Below, in pieces: positions 56,331 through 64,000 of a stretch of 64,000 nt of DNA. Below the pieces are notes generated by a model that saw only the letters and a list, made by a program, of their open reading frames with translations, searched no databases and was not told the origin of the DNA. The DNA lies in contig NC_134539.1 in the NCBI RefSeq assembly GCF_050624435.1, positions 146,726,025-146,790,024 on the forward strand, given 5' to 3'. The DNA comes from Tenrec ecaudatus. Taxonomy: Eukaryota; Chordata; Mammalia; Afrosoricida; Tenrecidae. Each line of letters starts with the position of its first letter. The first letter of the stretch is position 1. Both the position numbers and the translations under genes were made by a program.

Positions 56331-57399
56331 ATTAAATAATTTAAATTTGCAAATGTAACCCGTTTTTCTTCCCTATTTCCTTTTTGTGTCTCTTTCGTGT
56401 ATTCCCTCCCCCAGCAGACATAACTTCTGCTGGGTAAGAAGGAAAAGTCCAAGAATGGTGGGGTCAGTGTTTATCTCCAGGGACGCCCAGCCCAGCTTGT
56501 TTGTCCAGGGCCGGGGCACGGAGGGCAGTTGCCTGTGGGCTGATTAAGGGGGAACAGGTCTGCCTGTGGAGCCCGGGAAGGAAAAAATGAAATCAGAAGG
56601 CAAGAATTTCCTCCTCCTCTTTGATGGAGGCCAGGCCTGGTTCTGTAGCCCGGAAGCTTGCCTCCCCGGGATGGGGAAGCGCCGTTTCTGGGTTAGCATG
56701 ACGGGGCTGCTGAAAGTGGGTGGACAAGTGGCACAGAAAAGACCTGGGGCCCCTGTACTTTTTGGTGCACGAGTCACATGTGTTTCCCCCTTTTTGGACA
56801 CAATGTAAAACCTTATTGTTGCTTGTTGCTCAGCAGAGAGGGTGCCGTGGTGCTCTTTGGTGTATGCCTGTGACTTTTTGCGTCTCCAGCAAAGTTGGGG
56901 AGACCCGTTGTCTGGAAGCATGGTCTTCTGCAGTGTGTGACCTAGGCACCCTGTCTGGGTCCAGTAGGCCACCCTGCTGGCTTAGACGCTCATCCTCCCT
57001 CTGACCTGCAGCCTTGCATAATGACATTTTGAAACTGAAGTGACGTCGGTGTTGGTGCTGCCAAATGCACCGCTGACCCTTCCTGTAGCCTCTCAGGCTC
57101 TGGCAGTGTGTGTGTCAACGTGTCACATGGCAGGTAGGACGACTGGAACCAGTCAGCTGCCCTGAAGCTGCCTCGCCTCTCCTCGCCCCTCCCAGTCCAG
57201 CTGGTAGCAGGATAATTCAAAACGCGGGAGGACTGGAAATGTTTGCCTGCGCCTGCTCTGGAATCTTTAGTGTTGAGTCCCAGCACTGTTGTGTGTATAT
57301 GCACACAACTGAAACGTGCCTTTACGTCAGCTCACCCCTGTGACTTCATCTGGATCCCCCTAAAGACAAGTCCCACCAGTGAGGGTCACCTGCTGCCAC
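56331..57399. other. PRKAR1A-FAM20A intergenic sequence
   Basis: Unique-looking; no gene or repeat recognised. Overlapping frames at 56544-57004 lack domains. Confidence 0.5.
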
Positions 57400-57572
57400 T
57401 GTCCACTGTGACTCAAAAGTGGCTCACTTGGACAAGGTAGAACTGCCTTATGTGTTTCCAAACTGTCACTGCAGGAGTAGAAAATCTCCGAGGAGCAGCT
57501 GCTGGTTTCGAACTACTGACCTTGTGGCTAACAGCCCGCAGTGTAACCACTGGGCCACCAGGGTTCCTTGTG
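57400..57572 (-). repeat. AfroSINE
   Basis: The minus strand shows GGAACCCTGGTGGCCCAGTG, GTTAGCCACAAGGTCAGTAG, TTCGAAACCAGCAGCTGCTC and CTACTCCTGCAGTG. Confidence 0.9.
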
Positions 57573-57984
57573 GTTGTTTATTTTGTGACTTTCTTGCCAA
57601 AGTAGCTTGTGAAAATCACTTTATGATTCTAAAAGTTACCACTAGATGGAGAACTTTAAAAACATCATTTATGTTCATCTCAAAACTCTTGATTTTGGTG
57701 GTGTGGTTTTTTCCCAGTCTTGTAACTTCATTATCGTGACTTTTGGGAATGTAAAATGAATTCCTGTAAGTCGTTAATTCCTCTTTGATTTTGAGTTGGT
57801 GGTGGTTGACAGACACCCCGGTTCTTCCGTAGCTAGAGATGGAGAAGTTTCCGTTCATGGGAAGCTGGACAGTAGTTCCAAATGAGTATGTTGGGAGAAC
57901 TTGACAGTACTGGATGACATCTGTTTCCTGGAACTTTTGGACGATGCTGGAGTCTGTTTTGTTAGTCACAAATAACCATAACAA

Positions 57985-58155
57985 CAACCCCCCCCCCAAC
58001 CCAAACTACAATACCGACTCATTGCAACCCCCTGTAGGTTTCTGAGACTATCTTTATGGGAGTAGAAAGCCCAGTCTTTCTCCCTCAGACCTGCTGATGG
58101 TTTCGAGCCGTCATCCATTCGGATTGTAACTGGCACACCACCAGGGTTCCCTGGT
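57985..58155 (-). repeat. AfroSINE
   Basis: The minus strand shows GGGAACCCTGGTGGTGTGCC, GGCTCGAAACCATCAGCAGG, AGGGAGAAAGACTGGGC and GTCTCAGAAACCTACAGGGG. Confidence 0.9.
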
Positions 58156-58478
58156 CATGAATAGTGCAGTGTTGGCCGAGTAATAGTAAGTACTCTGCCT
58201 ATTGTGGTTAGACCAACTCATTTGCCTCTGGATTGGTGGTTGGGGTGGGGAGTTGGGGTGGCGTGCAAGGAGAGGGCAACAGCTAAAACTGTTCCTGTCA
58301 GGTGACATGCACCACTGATGAGGATTTTTGGGGTGAGGCCTATACTACTCTGTTTGTAAAGTGTAAGGGAACATTTGAGATACAGCTGCCTCTTCCCTCC
58401 CTGGAGTTGCAGATCTTTGAAATGCTCTTTTGTGCTGAGATTTGAAGTCCTGCCCCTGCCATGTTGGGGGTGGAGTGG

Positions 58479-58560
58479 GGATTCAGAAAGTTTGTGGGGA
58501 AAAAATCCCATTATCTTTTCATTTGATTTTTCCACGGACTTTTCAAACCCCTGTGTTTTT
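58479..58560. repeat. Short palindromic mariner-type MITE
   Basis: GGGATTCAGAAAGTTTGTGG pairs with TCCACGGACTTTTCAAACCC around an AT-rich centre (ATTATCTTTTCATTTGA); the clearest of three copies. Confidence 0.65.
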
Positions 58561-59197
58561 CCCCGGTCTGTGCACACCTCACCCATCTCCCGGAGGAAAA
58601 GTGGCTGTTCAGGGCATGGGCTGGGCCACCCTGTGTGGGCAAGAGGAGTCCTCTGGCATTGAAATGCTTCTAGTAAAAAGTGGCTTTCTTTTGGTTGTTT
58701 TTTAGGCAAACACAACTTTGAGTCAGGTGAGAACCTGTCGTTTGTTTGCATTGCAGGGGAAGGAGCGCCGGACTTGATTGAAATCCTGAAACGGTGTGCT
58801 AGACATCTAGTCGATCCCCATGAGTTGGCCTTGGGCCCTCAGGCGATCTTACAGCTGTGGGCCTGGGTGGCCGGGGGTGGGAGGAGGGCACTGTGTGTGG
58901 ATCCTCTCCTTGAGAGCACCTGCCATGGGAACAAGTCGGGTGGGGTCTACTACTTATCCCAGGGGCTGCCTGGACACATTGCAGGAGTCCTGGGTGACGT
59001 TTTTAGCTCTGACCTTGTCCCTACCAGTCACACTTGTGCTCTTGGAGCCTCTGGTCTTGGTCAAGACAAGCTGAGCAGACAACCCCAGGTTTGGGCTTTG
59101 TGGCCCTTCAGCCCCGCCCGCCCGCGTGGCTCTGTTCCCGCACGGTGGTGGTGCTCTCCTGTTAGGAATCCGAGCGGCCCACCCTCACCTGTCAGAG
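58561..59197. other. Unassigned intergenic sequence
   Basis: No gene or repeat recognised. A 163-codon frame (58774-59265) runs on into the SPIN element and is not coding by any motif. Confidence 0.45.
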
Positions 59198-59413
59198 CAG
59201 TGGCTCTCAACCTGGGATCGCGACCTCTTTTGGGGGGTCGAACAACCCTTTCACGGGTTGCCTAAGACCATATTTCTGATGGTTTGGGGAGCTGAGACAC
59301 CGCTCCTCTGTCTCCGGGCGGGTCCGCTCCCATGCAGATGCGCCCACGTACGGGGTCACCACCGCGTGAGGAACTGTGTGAAAGGGTCTCGGCACGAGGA
59401 AAGTGGAGCTCCA
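59198..59413 (+). mobile_element. SPIN-like hAT non-autonomous element
   Basis: CAGTGGCTCTCAACC start, GGGGGGTCGAACAACCC, TTGCCTAAGACCATATTTCT, GCTGAGACACCGCTCCTCTG and ACGGGGTCACCACCGCGTGA follow the longer SPIN non-autonomous consensus. The right end is more diverged and no target duplication is evident. It carries a different interior from the copy at 13606. Confidence 0.8.
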
Positions 59414-60117
59414 CGGTTCGAGGAATGTAGTGAAGAGAGAATCCCACCTACCACACGCAGGTCTTTAACGGACACTTAGAATAAGCGCTGATGGCCCTTT
59501 TGTTGAACTAGGCAACCGAGGGCAGGCCCTCTGCGGGGCCCACTTCTCTGTTGGGAAGGAAACGGGCTCTAGCTGTTTGGGCGGGTGGGTGGATGGTCAG
59601 TGGTCTGGCCTGTGGAGGCCCGGGCACCCTGCCTGCTCAGAGCAGCCTCAGGGACGGGCCAGGCCAGCCTTTTCTGTCCTCTCCTGGCAATGCCCACAGC
59701 TGCTGATTTTCTGATCCGCTGACTGAATGTTCTGGTGGACACTTTAATTTTGGTTCAGGTCATCTTTGGACTGGGGGGTGGGGGTGTTTTTGAGCAACTC
59801 CTGTTTATACTGCCTCGTGACATCACAGATGGCTTTGCATTCCTGATGTCGAGTTTGTGAGGATCAGTGATTTTCATCTGGGGGCATTTGAAAACCAGGC
59901 CGTGGCCATCAGAACGGTGGGATTGAAGAGACACTGGGCCCAGGCAGCGGGGTGGCTGCATTCAGATTGGCACGAGGGTCTGGGGCGGGAGGGGGATGTC
60001 ACCTTGGAGCCAGTCAGAAAGTGACTCAGGTGGTGGTTTAGGGGGACCAGGAGGGACCCTTTGACGTGCAGAGAGAATGAGGATCTGAAGGGCAGCCGGA
60101 TGCCCACTTCATGCCCT

Positions 60118-60123
60118 TTTATT
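60118..60123 (-). terminator. Candidate poly(A) signal of FAM20A
   Basis: TTTATT on the plus strand is AATAAA on the minus strand, about 310 bp past the FAM20A stop codon. It is the only clear hexamer I found just beyond the gene. Confidence 0.45.
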
Positions 60124-60433
60124 CGCTCCAGTCCATGTTCTCCGGGGAGCAGTGCTTCCAGAGCTTCCCAGCTTGGCCTCTTGCAGGTTCCCAGGGGCCT
60201 AGAGAGAGAGTCTGAGGCATTGGTGAGGCCAGAACTTTCTGGGAACAGGAGCCAAAGGGATGCCTCTGGAAGCCACATTCAAGTTCAGGGGGGCCCCCTT
60301 TGGCCCCAGGAGAGCCCTTCCTGAGCTCACGACTCGGCTACCAGCATCCCCAGGTGGAGAGCGGGCAGTAGCCAGCACTTGGGAGTCCATCTCCAGCTCC
60401 ACGTGTCTTTTGAGTGCTTGGCTCTCCCAGCCC

Positions 60434-63125
<2,692 letters not shown>

Positions 63126-64000
63126 CTGCGGGAGAGAAGACGTCCTGGGGCTGGGAAAGCCAAGCTGGCAAGGGCTTGGGGTCTGCCCTGCAGCTCCTCT
63201 CCCAGCCTGGGCGGGGCTGGTGACAGCTGCTTGGGCAGTAGCTGGGCACACCTGGGAAGACCCTGGGTGCTGAGAGAAGGTTCAGCGTTCTCGGCCTGCT
63301 GGGGATGGTGAGATGGGCAGGCTGGGAAGGATGGTCACTGTGCTCACTCACTAAGCCGCCTGGCTCCTGGCCTGCAGTGTGCTAAGCCACTCTTCATCCC
63401 CAGAACCTGCCTTCATTTCTCTCTGCTTGACATGCCCCCACGCCCCCCACACCTCTGGAGGGCGCTTAGTCTCTGCACATCCCTTAGCTGGGACATGCCT
63501 GTTCTTCCCATGACTTCCCTCTCTTAAGTCAGGGCGGATAGAACAACATACTGACCCAGTCAACTGTGGGCCGGAGACCGTGTCAGTGATAGGGACATGG
63601 CTAGGGATCAGGTGCGACCTCACAGGCTGGCCTAGTTGGGTGAGCCAGGTGCCCCACCCCTGGGTTCCAGAGTTATACTATGGTCAGGATGTGGCTGGCT
63701 CTCCGGCCGTCTGATTCACTGTGGCCCACCAGACCAGGGAGGTTCGTGAAGAGAGAGGCTGTGCCTATCATCTGCATCTCCAAGCGCCTAGTGCCGGGCA
63801 CACAGTAGGCGCTTAATAACCGAAAATCAACCGAGGGGGAGGGAATAGGCCAGCTGGGCCCAGGGTCAGTTTGAGCTAAGGCGGAGGGGATTGAGGCAGT
63901 TTTTGTGGTTCAAGTGCCAGGTTAGCCACAGGCCCTTGGGGCAGCGACAGGTCCCCCGGAGCACTGGACAGCAGGCCCGAGGGCTGGGTGTTGTAGCCAG
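63126..64000 (-). other. FAM20A: FAM20A intron, running off the window
   Basis: No further FAM20A exon was found to the right edge. Bases 63700-63830 resemble an LINE-2 3' end (GCGCCTAGTGCCGGGCACAC, AGTAGGCGCTTAATAA); the rest is unassigned. Confidence 0.65.

Noticed and set aside
56544-57004. Overlapping frames as an additional gene downstream of PRKAR1A
   Set aside because: No motif or conservation is recognisable, frames overlap on both strands, and the position fits plain intergenic DNA.
58774-59265. 163-codon frame as a small gene between PRKAR1A and FAM20A
   Set aside because: It runs into a SPIN element, lacks any domain, and has no promoter or splice signal that I can see.

Overview
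The window is mammalian nuclear DNA, and its repeats point to an afrotherian. Dozens of tRNA-headed SINEs share a 3' block (a GGGTCGCTATGAGTC-like motif followed by a TTGG-rich tail), which I recognise as AfroSINEs. There are also BovB/RTE-type LINE fragments ending in CAA repeats, several L1-type 3' ends, and two SPIN-like hAT elements, one flanked by near-identical 8-bp target duplications centred on TCTAGA. Among afrotherians SPIN has been reported from tenrecs, so a tenrec such as Echinops telfairi is my best guess. This is an inference from memory of the repeat families, not a search result.

Layout. Bases 1-36150 hold no host gene that I can recognise. They are a dense, nested repeat landscape of AfroSINEs, L1 and RTE fragments, LTR-like fossils, mariner, pogo and hAT relics, a large ATCC microsatellite and a ~134-bp minisatellite. 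They also hold an intronless ferritin light chain retrocopy (about 28679-29523, minus strand) that still carries its iron-responsive element. Bases 36150-38070 are a CpG island with a palindromic CRE, an inverted CCAAT box and the non-coding first exon of PRKAR1A; a second candidate first exon lies 0.6 kb upstream. PRKAR1A then runs on the plus strand. Ten coding exons between 40567 and 54190 join in frame into a 379-residue type I-alpha regulatory subunit of protein kinase A. A ~2.1-kb 3' UTR follows, with three AATAAA signals. After ~3.8 kb of intergenic sequence, the last four coding exons of FAM20A lie on the minus strand (63125 down to 60434), encoding the C-terminal ~170 residues of that secretory-pathway pseudokinase. 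The rest of FAM20A lies beyond the right edge.

The two genes converge tail to tail, matching the order I recall for human 17q24. They work in unrelated pathways: cytosolic cAMP signalling for PRKAR1A, and Golgi control of FAM20C kinase, needed for enamel, for FAM20A. I saw no complete mobile-element protein gene, no tRNA or rRNA gene and no CRISPR array.
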